A stretch of DNA of 64,000 bases from Paracentrotus lividus (taxonomy: Eukaryota; Echinodermata; Echinoidea; Camarodonta; Echinidae): assembly GCA_940671915.1 (NCBI GenBank), contig CALNVZ010000174.1:77039902-77103901 (forward strand), in the 5' to 3' direction. Made by a program: the position numbers and the translations under genes. This document shows, piece after piece, positions 38,880-49,443 of this stretch (position 1 is the stretch's first letter; each line of letters opens with the position of its first letter). The notes beneath the pieces were generated by a model that saw nothing but the letters and a program-made list of their open reading frames with translations, ran no database searches and was not told where the DNA came from.

Positions 38880-41800
38880 GTATGTCGTAATCTTTGTTTT
38901 GAGTCTAACCTCAGCCTCAGGCTCGATCCTCAGTCCCATGTCTTTATGATTTATGTGGTAAACTGCAGCTGCTATCGGGTAGTAAGTAGTAGTATGCCGG
39001 CGTGGGCGCGTGGCGTGGGCATGGCTGGGCCACGATGTTGCTGATGAGGATGATGATGATGGAGGTGATGATGATGATGATGATGATGATGAGGATGATG
39101 ATGATGATACTTGATACTAGAGGTGATGATGATGATGAATTATGATGATGATGATGATGATGCTGATTGATTGATGATGATAATGACATCAGATGATTGA
39201 TGCATGATCATGATCATGATGATGATGATGATGATTGATTGATGGTGATGATTGAAGCCAGAGGCAAGGAGATGTCTGATAATAAACATTGATGGGGCTG
39301 TTGATGATGGTGGATAATTATTTAGATATTAATGGGGATGATGCATGCATGATATAAGGATCGAGGGAAAGGAGGATGATGGTTGCAGATATTAGCAATG
39401 TCTGTGACAATTTGGGATGATTAGGATGATGATCACTAGCGTCTGATGCTAATGGTCATGATTACAATTCCTTTTTATATTTAAAAACCATAATCGGAGT
39501 ACTATTTTCAGAACTTTTTCATTGATGAAATTGTAGATATATATGGACAGCCTGTATCTATCGTTATTGGGAGGGGATGATGATAAATAGATCAGTTGAG
39601 TCTATATAGGATCCAACATATACTGACATTGATTAGATTGGGATTAGGGTAGTTGAGATTACACCTTTTTATAATCCCATTCCATGACTGTATCCTAATT
39701 CAAACAGTATCTCAACCTTGATATTCCCAAATAACCATTAATAAGGGCCCGTTTCTCGAAACCGTCTCAAGTCTAATTTCTTGGACAAGCCATAGGGACC
39801 GGACACGTGTTGTAGAATTAACACGCGTTTCAATAGGATGTCCACAAACTTAGACTTATGACGGTTTCGAGAAACAGGCCCAAGAATGTAATACATCTCT
39901 GTGTCACTGAAACTTCTATTAATAGTCTACATTCCAGTAACATGTTGGGGTTTTTTTTCACCAGCTGTACAGACTTGAGCTTTCCCAGCTAGCTCAGGGG
40001 CAAGACTACCAGAATAGCATATTATCAGAGGCAACCAGATTTGGCCTTCAGAATCCAAATACATGGCAGTGCTATGGAGCTCATGGATACCCAGGTACGT
40101 TAATTTTATGTTTTGGTATTAACCAATTTAAGAGCAATTAAGAATTGTCTAATGTCTGCTACTTGGCCTGATTCCATCATATCTTATTTTGATTTAGTTA
40201 TTGTAGTTAGATTTATTAATACTATTTATGAGTAGGTGAAAGACTGCAAACGTTAAACCTTCCAGAAAAGAGGCAAAAAAGTAATCCTTAGCCCTGAGTT
40301 ATTTTCAAGAAAAGCTGAATGTTTTACTGTATTCCTAATAGGGAATTAGTGTATAGTCACAATTCATCGCAACTATTCATCTATATACTGTATAAGGTAA
40401 TATTTTTGTGATATAATTATTTTAAGTGATCCTATGGATTATCATCTCAATTGTTTGCCAATAAGCCTGTTTTATTTTATATTCACAGACCTTTGAATTT
40501 TACCTACTAGCAAGATATTCAAACAAACTGTTATTATGAACTACAGGCAAACAAGTTGCTTGCCTGACATAGCGACAACTAAACTGGATTCTAAGTATTA
40601 TTGCTCATTCTTTAAGGTTTGAATAACTTGTTTGTTTGTAAAATTTAAAGGTCTGTTGATATATTTATAAAATCAGCCTATTCTCTCACTTGTCATTCAT
40701 CCGCTTTCGTTCACTCAGGATTTCAATTCATTAGGAACCCCTTCTCTCCAGGAGCTCAGAGGTATTGGGTGAGACGGTGTATGGCTGACTACCCATGTAA
40801 ACCCAATCTAACCAACTTAGATATACAATACAAGAAGGATGAGCTTGCTGATCCATGGCAGGATAGCAGAAAGAAGTTCAGGTAATATCCTTATTTAAAT
40901 CTTGGGTCCATTTGTCTCACTATTTGTCTCTTCTTTTTTTTCTTTTTTTTTAGCATTTTGCACCTAACCTGCCCCATAACCACCTGCTATTTTTTTAGCT
41001 GGTGTGCTGTCATGGGCCTTGATCATTATACACTCTACATTCAATACCCATTCTCAATAGCATTTAGTTCAATTGCTGCCATTTAGTAGCCCTTTTGTAG
41101 CAGCTATATTCACCCAGACTTCTCAAAAAAAAATCTTAAAAAAGGGGAAAAACAGCTTGAAAATGGCAAGTGGCAGAGAGGACTTGCTCACAGTTCGACG
41201 GCTATTTTCCTGTGCTTATTACACTGTTCAGCAGATATCCTCTGAAAATTGTTTGAAAACTCTGTCGTAGACACATCATTGCCTAGACACCTAAAGATCT
41301 GCACTTCTGTCCACCCATCTTTACTTTAAATCATGCCTTACGATCTATTCTATCTTACATTGTTACCCTTGCAGTCCTTCAAGCAAGACCGCCTCAATGG
41401 AAAAGACTCTTATGGACCAGCTGCGATGGGTTACCCTGGGCTACCACTACGACTGGAACAACAAGGTCTACAACCAGGACCACCACTCCCCGTTCCCTGA
41501 CGACCTGGGTCAGATGTCCGCTCTGATAGCAAGGATGCTAGGGTACCCCAGCTTCCAGTCTCAGGCGGCCATCGTGAACTTTTACCATATGGATTCAACT
41601 CTTGGGGGTCACACTGATCATTCAGAATTTGACCTCACTGCTCCTCTTATTTCATACAGGTATCATAGTAGACCAGTTTTCTCATGTTTTTTTTTATTTG
41701 TTAATTTTGGTGTAAAAAGACATATTAATGTACATGCTTCAAAGGCACAAGGACCAAAAATAATCATGTTTATAATTATCTCATAATACAGTAAATAATA

Positions 41801-42977
41801 GTGTACAAACAATATATAGAACAAGAACCAAAAAATATTCAAATTTCACACCTACTTCTGTCACCAAAGTGCCTTTTTTCAAACCAGGAAAAGCTCATTT
41901 AGAATTAGCTTGCCCAACATACCATCATGTGTATTGGGTAGCCTGTCATCAAGTTAAATTTCCACTTGGTCTAAACCCACTTTGACTAATGCCCATCACA
42001 GTGTAAACATGAGAGTTTATATGAATGATAACACATATTTTACTGAGGAAGAATTGTAAAAATTTACCTGGCTATGATGGTGATAGAATTTTACTCTATT
42101 AGTATTAAAGTAATATTTAAATAATAATCAATAATATGGGTTAGTCAATATGATATGGAACATCGATGCTTTGTACAGCAAGGATAATTCATATGGAAGG
42201 TATATTATGAATTGTATCACATACAGCCTCGGCCAGTCTGCTATCTTACTTGTTGGAGGCAAGACCAAAGCTACCAAGCCGTTATCTCTGCACCTAAGGA
42301 GTGGGGATGTGGTCATCCTGGGTGGTGAATCAAGACTGGCCTATCATGCCGTACCAAAGATCATGTATGCCCATGATGAGAAAGGTCGGCTTCCACACTG
42401 CTTGGGTTCATCTGAAGTTCAGCAGCAGAGTGAAGCCTGTCAAGAAAGTGTGGAAGATGGCAATCATCTACCAATAGCTGTTATTGGAACACAGTGTAGT
42501 ATTATAAACAATGAATGTGGAACGCAAACAAATCCAGAACGTTATTGCAATAGTGGACCTTCTGGAAAATCTCTAGAGTCTGATACAGCGCTAGCTAGAA
42601 AGGTAACTTCAGATTCCCATTCCAAACACTTTTGTGGACATTTGAATCAAGAACCGCAATACAAATCTCAGGACAACTGCCTCAACAGAACAACCTTAGG
42701 CAACACTGTGACTTCCCTTTCCGTCTCCAAAAGAACACAGGATGGTGAACCTGACACAGTCTCTGGAATCATTTCAAGTGCAATAAAAGACCTATCCAGA
42801 GACGATCAATGGAGAGATTTTGAGCAATACCTGAAGCATGCCAGGATTAATATAAGCGTGAGGCAGGTCACTGGACCAGGAAAAGGATTTCCACAAACAG
42901 AAAGTTGTCACGAAGAAAGCGATAGAGCTGTGTTGGCAACCAGTAACACTAAGAGGACTAAAATGGATGAGAGCTAG
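38766..42977 (+). CDS. ALKBH1: ALKBH1, AlkB-type Fe(II)/2-oxoglutarate-dependent dioxygenase, complete
   Basis: ALKBH1 oxidatively removes methyl groups from nucleic acids; known substrates of the family include tRNA m1A and mitochondrial tRNA m5C, with DNA 6mA debated. Five exons (38766-38879, 39965-40094, 40719-40881, 41375-41659, 42227-42977) join in frame to 480 residues. Similarity begins at LSQLAQ...WQCYGAHGYPGF and includes DQLRWVTLGYHYDWNNKVY, SPFPDDLG and GGHTDHSEFD. The iron ligands are His215, Asp217 and His271 (in AYHAVPK). Arg437 and Arg443 (ARINISVRQ) are the 2-oxoglutarate arginines, spaced six apart as in human. It is longer than human ALKBH1 (389) because of a roughly 110-residue hydrophilic, poorly conserved insert after PHCLGSS in the last exon, before the final helix with the arginines. 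All splice sites are GT-AG. Confidence 0.96.
39035..39240. repeat. (GATGAT)n microsatellite
   Basis: Long imperfect GAT repeat in ALKBH1 intron 1. It also produces open frames that are not genes. Confidence 0.95.
39745..39881. mobile_element. MITE with TIR GGGCCCGTTTCTCGAAACCG
   Basis: gggcccgtttctcgaaaccg and cggtttcgagaaacaggccc are inverted. 137 bp in ALKBH1 intron 1, with aagtctaa/ttagactt pairing inside. Confidence 0.85.
39965..40094 (+). CDS. ALKBH1: ALKBH1 exon 2
   Basis: Acceptor ttcaccag. Encodes LYRLELSQLAQGQDY and ends CYGAHGYPG with the Gly codon split, matching QAYGLKGYPGF of human ALKBH1. A second ag a few bases on would put a stop in frame, which fixes this acceptor. Confidence 0.92.
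40486..40655. mobile_element. MITE with TIR CAGACCTTTGAATTTTAC
   Basis: cagacctttgaattttac and gtaaaatttaaaggtctg are inverted ends, 170 bp, in ALKBH1 intron 2. aagttgcttgcctg is internal. Confidence 0.82.
40719..40881 (+). CDS. ALKBH1: ALKBH1 exon 3
   Basis: Encodes FQFIRNPFSPGAQRYWVRRC then MADYPCKPNLTNLD, matching FIFIPNPFLPGYQ..WVKQC......PNVCNLD. Acceptor actcag, donor TTCAG before gtaata. Confidence 0.93.
41375..41659 (+). CDS. ALKBH1: ALKBH1 exon 4 (HxD iron-binding motif)
   Basis: Encodes LRWVTLGYHYDWNNKVYNQD, SPFPDDLG, AAIVNFYHMDSTLGGHTDHS and EFDLTAPLISYS. The HTD triad supplies two iron ligands. Acceptor ttgcag, donor ACAG before gtatca. Confidence 0.96.
42227..42977 (+). CDS. 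ALKBH1: ALKBH1 exon 5 (distal His, 2-oxoglutarate Arg, stop)
   Basis: Starts LGQSAILLVGGKTKA, then SGDVVILGGESRLAYHAVPK with the third iron ligand. A Ser/Asn/Gln-rich insertion follows, then ARINISVRQVTGPGKGFPQT and the stop TAG at 42975-42977. The insert has no recognisable domain. Confidence 0.95.
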
Positions 42978-43068
42978 CACTCGCCAATGGGATTTGATCT
43001 TATTGACTTTGAGAATTGGTCACTATTTATTGTTATTTTTTATTGATTATATAATGTATTTGACATTA

Positions 43069-43112
43069 AATAAAATTATGCTTGATACAAGAACTTCATA
43101 GCTGTGAATAAA
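43069..43112 (+). terminator. ALKBH1 polyadenylation signals
   Basis: Two AATAAA hexamers at 43069-43074 and 43107-43112, 92 and 130 bases after the stop codon, in the expected orientation. Confidence 0.6.
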
Positions 43113-43277
43113 GAAGCAATTATGAATATTTATTTTTAAAAAAACACAGAATTTTGATAAATTTAAGCCATCAATCATATTCATGCATCATTTCATGATA
43201 AGAACTAGCATATGCTTGTGTTTCAAATGGAATGTAATGAAAAATAAATATTTACAATGAAACAACTATGATATAGT

Positions 43278-43397
43278 CAGTGGCAGATCCAGGATTTCAT
43301 GGAGAGGAAGGGGGGGGGGGGTGGCAAAATTTGAATATTACATTTTTTTGGGACAACTTTTTTGGGGAGGCATGCTCACATCTCCCCCCCCCCCCCT
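43278..43397. repeat. G-rich/C-rich hairpin repeat
   Basis: gtggcagatccaggatttca runs into a 12-base G tract, and a C tract follows at 43384-43397, so the two can pair. Just downstream of ALKBH1. Confidence 0.5.
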
Positions 43398-43689
43398 TAT
43401 CCATGCATAAATCCATGCATAAAAATATTCTAGATATGGCATGCTCTATATCAAATATATTCTGGCACGTTATGAGCTATGTCAATATTTGTTATATTAT
43501 ATGGGAATGCGAGGTTTCAATGCAAGAACTGTTGGCTTCCTGACTGTGTGGCTCAGAGACACTATTTTATGCTGCTTATCATTTAAGCTTCAAAATATTA
43601 TTATAAATCGAAAGTAAGATTACTAAAAGTGCAAATGCTTGCATGTCTCATCTCTTTATTAGAGTCACAAGGGCGTTAACTTGTACACC

Positions 43690-44690
43690 TTAAAACGGCT
43701 TATATCCACTTGGTCTACTGGCACATGGGCTTGTTCTCTTATTGTCAACTACCACATTGGCTGAAAAATTTGTTCTACCAATTTGGTCTAATTGCTTTTT
43801 GGTTTATTCATTAACTGGTCTAAAATTCACTATTAATACTAATCTGTCCACATGGTCTAATTGCCTCTTCACAAACTTACTTTTTCCAATGAAATTTTGG
43901 GTCTATAGTGCTTGCCACATGCCATCCACCTACTAGTACGAGGATGCAAAAGATCTCATGCCTTGCTGGTCTCTGAACTTTGCATCTCTGGGATCATAAC
44001 ATCTAAACATATATGCCTGTATTCACAAAGGTTTCCTCAGTTAAGCCATAGATTAAATCTGTGGTTTAACTATGGGTAGCAAAATGTGACACAATCGCGA
44101 ACAGTAAATGTTCCATTTATCGGATTTTTTTATACTGAAACTATTAGAAACTGCTTGGGAATGATAAGTACAAAAAATTCCTAACCACTAAAAGCATGAT
44201 CCCAGAATCCAATAAATGTGTAAGGAACAGAACAATGTAGACAGATTATTTCACAGTTTGATATTTGGCCCGTAGTTAAACAGATTTGATCTATGGCTTA
44301 ACTTAGGACACCTTTGTGAATATGGGCCATAGACTAAGTGGTGTTAGACTAAGTGAATATTAGACAAAATTGGTAGAGCTAATCTGGAAATACGACAAAA
44401 TGTTAAATAAGCTAAGTGGCGATGGGACCAAACGTTTAATAGACAAATTTGTCGTAGACAAAAAGTTATTAGACCAATTCATCTAAACATAAGTGGTGTT
44501 AGACAAACTGAATATAAAACGAAATGGGAGTACATAGCAGCCTACATGTATTTGGAAATTAGACAACATTTAAAATGGGCTAAGTGACAATTAGACCAAA
44601 TGGTTAGTAGACAAATCAGTTGTAGATGAAAAGGAATTTGAACCTGCGTCACTGTGGCCTGGAACAAATTGGTTGTAGACCAAATGGCAA
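43690..44690. repeat. TTGGTCTAATT word array, second example
   Basis: The left part (43690-43880) has TTGGTCTA words and the right part (44330-44690) ATTAGACAAA/AGACCAAAT words, a fold with the MITE at 44014-44330 in the middle. Same kind of array as 9068-9475. Confidence 0.7.
44014..44330. mobile_element. MITE with TIR GGCC(C)RTATTCAC
   Basis: tgcctgtattcacaaaggtt and acctttgtgaatatgggcca are inverted, with ttaagccatagattaaatct / agatttgatctatggcttaa inside. Resembles the MITE at 14030 in ends and in the cttaactatgg block. Repeated at about 49908-50218 in copy 2. Confidence 0.82.
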
Positions 44691-45794
44691 TTCACTCTTT
44701 TAACAGACTCAATATCCTGTTGTTTCTCAAAATGTGATTTGATGAATTGTAGTTTCATCTTTTGAAGAAGCTATAAACCTCTGCTTGCTTTCATGATAAG
44801 AAACAATCTGTGAGATTTGATCGATCAATCTTATGACGCATGCAGTCATAAAAGAGAACTCATAAAAAGACAGAAATACTTGTCATTAAATTATGATTGA
44901 AATACAAATACTTTGTACCCCCGGCATAGATCTGAACACGCATTTTTTTGTTATTGGAGGGGGGGGGGTGATGAATAGATCATCCCCCACTAACAAAAGA
45001 GTGTAACACAGTAACTTTGCACATTGAACATGTATGTTTTTTTCTCTTTATTCCCCGGTAGATTTTGAGCATTCGTATGCATATTCCCTGACAATAAAAA
45101 TATAATACTTGAGTGTTTTGAAGTTATGTTTTATTGATAATTCTAACTTATGATTTGTTAAGTAAATATATTTGTTAAGTGATCTTTAAAAGTAATGACT
45201 CTCTATATATTATATGAAGAGTTCAATTCCAAAAGGGGCTAAATCCACTTTTGAAACTTCAGAGGAAAAAGGAATTTATTTGCCAAATTGGGTAAAGGTG
45301 TCTATGGAAAAGTGATATTAAAAAAAATGCATTTTGTAATAATTGCCCCTAAAATTTAGTTTTAAATTTTTGTTCAAAGCCTGAACAATAGCCACATATT
45401 AAGTTTTCATTAAAATTGAATTTAACCCCTTTTGTTAAGTCTGAGTCATCTAATTTATGACCATACATAACTTTATGGTCAGGGGAAGAATAAAAAAGGG
45501 CATGATACAGTAAGAATAATTATACCAGGAAGATTCCTGATTATACGTGCTTCCTGCTTTATAGTATCTTAGTGCTCTACAATGATGTAGCATGTTTACT
45601 CTGGCTTTGTTAAGTTAAGCTGTTACGTGTGCTACATGTCAAAGAATAAATTTTCCTACCAGGTTCCCATTAGCCTCACCTGGGTTAAGTGCAGCACCCT
45701 GTAAATAAATTTCTTGCTTAAGCAAATTAACACCAGAAAAGTTGGATTTGCACCTGCGACCCTCAGATTGAAAAGAGAGTCAGAACCACTATAG

Positions 45795-47490
45795 GGCGAT
45801 TCTTTGAAAAGTGAACCCTTTTTGGAAAAAATAAAGTTTGTCTTTTTTGTTTTTAAGCTGCCCATTTATATAGAGCATTGTCTGAAGTTTCATGAAATGC
45901 ATTTTTTATCTTAATTTTACAAAATTTTCATGCTCATTTGCATAAATTAACATGCCAAAAATTTGAATAGAAAAATGGTAAGTAAAATATAATTTGTTTG
46001 ACCCTGACTTGATTGTATATGCTGGTCTCCTTACTTTGATTATTGTCATTATACCCTTTTTAAACTTCATTCCTTTAAATTTAAATGAAAAATAATGGTG
46101 TTGAATTGATTGTTTTAAGATAATTAACTAAAGAAATTAAGTACCATCAAATGTCACACACGTGACCCAAAAACACGAAAAGTTAACGCCCCCAAAAAAC
46201 CATGGTTCTATTATTACTACAATTTTTTCTCCAAAGCTAGATATAATGTGCCTTGCATCTCACCAAATATGAAGCCATGAAAGCTTTTAATTTAGTTATT
46301 AATTAAGTTTGAAATTGGTCACACACGTGACCCACGGGTCACGTGTGTGACCAACTATGGTCTTGCCTTAAAAAAAGGGACCAGGCTATTCGGCCATTCT
46401 TTGAAAAGTGAACCTTTTGGGGACAAATAAATTTTTGCTTTTTGATTTTAAAGTCCTAGACCGTACCGACAAATGAAATAGCCAAAAACGAAAGCTAATA
46501 TGCTATATAATACGACAATTCCAAATTAAGGCGTTTTTGTTGTCCATCTAGAAAGTATTTAATTAAAAAGATGACCGAACCTCAACCAGGCCACCCCTCC
46601 CGAATACTTGTAAAATTACCCCTAATTTAAAATTGCGAGTGATGACGTCAAAAATGTTAATGGAATGCTACAGCAGTCCTGCGGCTAGGCATGATTGCGT
46701 TTCGCCTTTAGAAAACACATTTCTATTGCTATGTCAGGACAATAGACGCCCTGTGAGCTAGAATTCTATTGTTATGAAATGAAAGGGCAAAGTCAATCAT
46801 GCCTGGCCACAGGACTGCTGTAGCATTCCATTAACATTTTTTGACGTCATCACTCGCACTTTTAAATTAGGGGTAATTCGGGAGGGGTGGCCTGGTTGAG
46901 GTTCGGTCATCTTTTTAATTAAATACTTTCTAGATGGACAATAAAAACGCCTTAATTTGGAATTGTTGTATTATATAGCATATTAGCTTTCGCTTTTGGC
47001 TATTTCATTAGTCGGTCCGGTCTGGGACTTTAAGCTTTATATTCAAATAGAGCAATGTCTGAGGTTTCATGAACCGATGTTTTTTCGTGTTTTTTTGCAA
47101 TTGTTCATGCTCATTTGCCTAAATTAACATAAATGATAATTAAATGGAAAAACGGTAAATAAAATATCATTTTTTTAACCCCTTTTTTTACTTGGATTAC
47201 TGTCATTATATTATTATTTACCTCTGTTCCTTTTAATCTAACCCCAAAAAACAATGTTGTTAAATTGATTATATTAAGATAATCAACCTGGAAATAATTG
47301 CCCTAAAATGTCACACCCAAGTAACCAGAAAACACAAAAAGTTTATGCCCCGTCTTAACCATGGCTCTGGTATTATTATAATTATTTCTTCAAAGCTACA
47401 TTTAATGTACCTTACATCTCACTAAATATGAATCCATGACAAGTTTTAATTTGATTATTAATTAGAAACAATTGGTCACACACGTGACCC
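45795..47490 (+). repeat. Two diverged tandem units of about 0.55 kb
   Basis: Unit 1 starts attctttgaaaagtgaacc at 45799 and unit 2 starts attctttgaaaagtgaacc at 46394. Shared blocks in order are tgctcatttgc.taaattaac, gattgtcattat, ttaagataat.aac, accatgg and gtcacacacgtgacc. Unit 2 is lengthened by the foldback at 46449-47032. Confidence 0.75.
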
Positions 47491-48586
47491 GCTGGGTGGG
47501 GGCGGTAATAAATTCTGATTATTTTCACTGTCATTGGCTGAAATTAATTTATTTTAGCATTATTATGCTCCAAAATGGTTCTGCAATAATTTTTGCGAAA
47601 AAACAAAAAACAACAAAAGAACAACAAACAAACAAAACAAAAGGTCGAAAAAAAACAATGAAATACATAAGAAATTCATAAAACAATGAAATACACAATG
47701 AATTTAGTTCGATATCAATTTTTTTTCCCAAGTACAATTGTTCGGAATCCTATAAAGATTTATGCAAACAAAAATTAGCATTCCAGAAGCTGTAGTTTGT
47801 CAATTAGAACAAAAATTATGACTTCATGCAATGCGTAAATTAGCATAATTAATTCATATAAAATGAATTATTATTATTATTATTATGGGAAAATTAAAAG
47901 TGCTTCCTTGTATAGTTACATCACAAACTACCATCGTGCAAATTTTCGGCGCGCTCGCGCGATCAAACAGCCAAGATCTTATAGGGGGCATCGTGACCGC
48001 CCCTCCCTACCCGCCCCTCACCCAGTCTTGACAGCTACCAAAACACCTCCATTGACTGACTAGGGTTGAGTTCATAAATTTTTTTACCACAGCGGATATA
48101 GTAATTGCTCAAAATGTACATTTATTGCTTAATACATAATATATTCATTTTTCTGTACAATTTGCCATAGGTCACACACGTGACCCACTAAAATGTCACA
48201 CACGTGACCCGACATCACGATATAAAATAATAGATAAAAAAGACATTTCAGAGATGACTCCTATCCAGTGGTATTTTTTGGTTAACAGATCCATAATGCC
48301 TATCTCACAGCAATAAGAACATTTCATCATTTTAAAACTCACAGGAATTTCAAAATGAAATTGAACTTTCAAAATCATGCCGTTCTGTGAAGTCACACAC
48401 GTGACCCACTTCTTTTGACCTCTGACCTTGAACATGCATATTGTAAATATCAAAAAATATTTTCAAATGATAGCCAACAAAATATATAAGCATGATATAA
48501 ACATTAAATCAGTATATTTTTTAAATTGTTAGAGTTATAGCGAATTAAAGTCAAGATTTTGCATAATTTCGGTCACACACGTGACC
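46153..48586. repeat. Eight exact copies of GTCACACACGTGACC
   Basis: Direct copies at 46153, 46318, 47475, 48171, 48195, 48392 and 48572, and one inverted copy ending at 46352. The word is a near palindrome (GGTCAC-ACAC-GTGACC) containing an E-box, CACGTG. The flanking sequence is diverged but the word is not. It is repeated in the duplicate block with at least one altered copy near 52029. Confidence 0.95.
46449..47032. mobile_element. Foldback element (0.58 kb) in a repeat unit
   Basis: taaagtcctagaccgtaccg pairs with cggtccggtctgggacttta. Pairing continues inward about 250 bases (aattaaggcgttttt, ggaatgctacagcagtcctg with the inverse caggactgctgtagcattcc). No ORF. Confidence 0.88.
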
Positions 48587-48628
48587 AAGAATGGTCCTAT
48601 AACACGATGCTTCCACTTTAATGAATAC

Positions 48629-48885
48629 GGGTGGTATCTCACTTTGCGGAGACGTCTCCACGATAAAATAGAAAATTTCGTCTCCGCGATGGATAAAAAG
48701 TATTAGAGACGTCTCCGATATCGTTGAGACGTTTTAGAGACGTCTCGGAGACGGATTTGGGACTACTTCAGATTTTTGTTTTTTCATAAATTGTCGCGGA
48801 GACGTCTCTAATACTTTTTATCCGTCGGGGAGACGAAATTTTCTATTCTGTCGCGGAGACGTCTCCGTGAAGTGAGATACCACCC
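48629..48885. mobile_element. MITE with TIR GGGTGGTATCTCACTT, second family member
   Basis: gggtggtatctcactttgcg and cgtgaagtgagataccaccc are inverted. 257 bp, with five or more GAGACGTCTC words inside. Its duplicate in the second half of the 5.85 kb repeat is at 54486-54740. Confidence 0.9.
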
Positions 48886-49362
48886 TAAATGTTCAAATTC
48901 CATCTAAACGAGAGGTAATTAATGAAGGGTATTAGATTAAAAAATAACTTAGTCTGTTTGTTGATTGGAGCAGTAAATGAACTTTTAGTTTTTATTCCAT
49001 ATTCATAACAATGCTATATGGGGGCGGGGTGGTCTCTGTATAAGGGTCATTCTAATGGATAGTGATATATGCAGGATTCAGGGTGCCTTAAAGGGGCACA
49101 GAGAGCCGTTTTCCCCTTCCTTTTCGGCCATTTGATTTGAAATGTTTCAATTTTACGGGGGCCACATACGCCCCTGGATTCACGCCTGATCTGTAGGATA
49201 TCAAGTGTAAACCATGAGATATTCTAATATTTGAAGAAAGAAAAATCATAAATGGATTGATAATAATTTGAATCCTCTGCCATCCTCGTGATGTGACAAT
49301 ATCTGAGTTGACATTTATATTACAATATAAGAAATAGAGTAAGGGAGAGAGAAGGGAATGAA

Positions 49363-49367
<5 letters not shown>

Positions 49368-49432
<65 letters not shown>
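49368..49432. repeat. (AG)n microsatellite at the duplication junction
   Basis: Uninterrupted AG run of about 60 bases exactly where copy 1 gives way to copy 2. Confidence 0.98.
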
Positions 49433-49435
<3 letters not shown>

Positions 49436-49443
49436 AGAGAGAT

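Larger units (their letters stand above)
43550..49443 (+). repeat. 5.85 kb tandem duplication, copy 1
   Basis: From ggctcagagac at 43550 the sequence matches 49444 onward for almost its whole length and ends in an (AG)n run at 49368-49432. Differences are mostly single-base indels in homopolymers. No gene was found in either copy. Confidence 0.95.
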
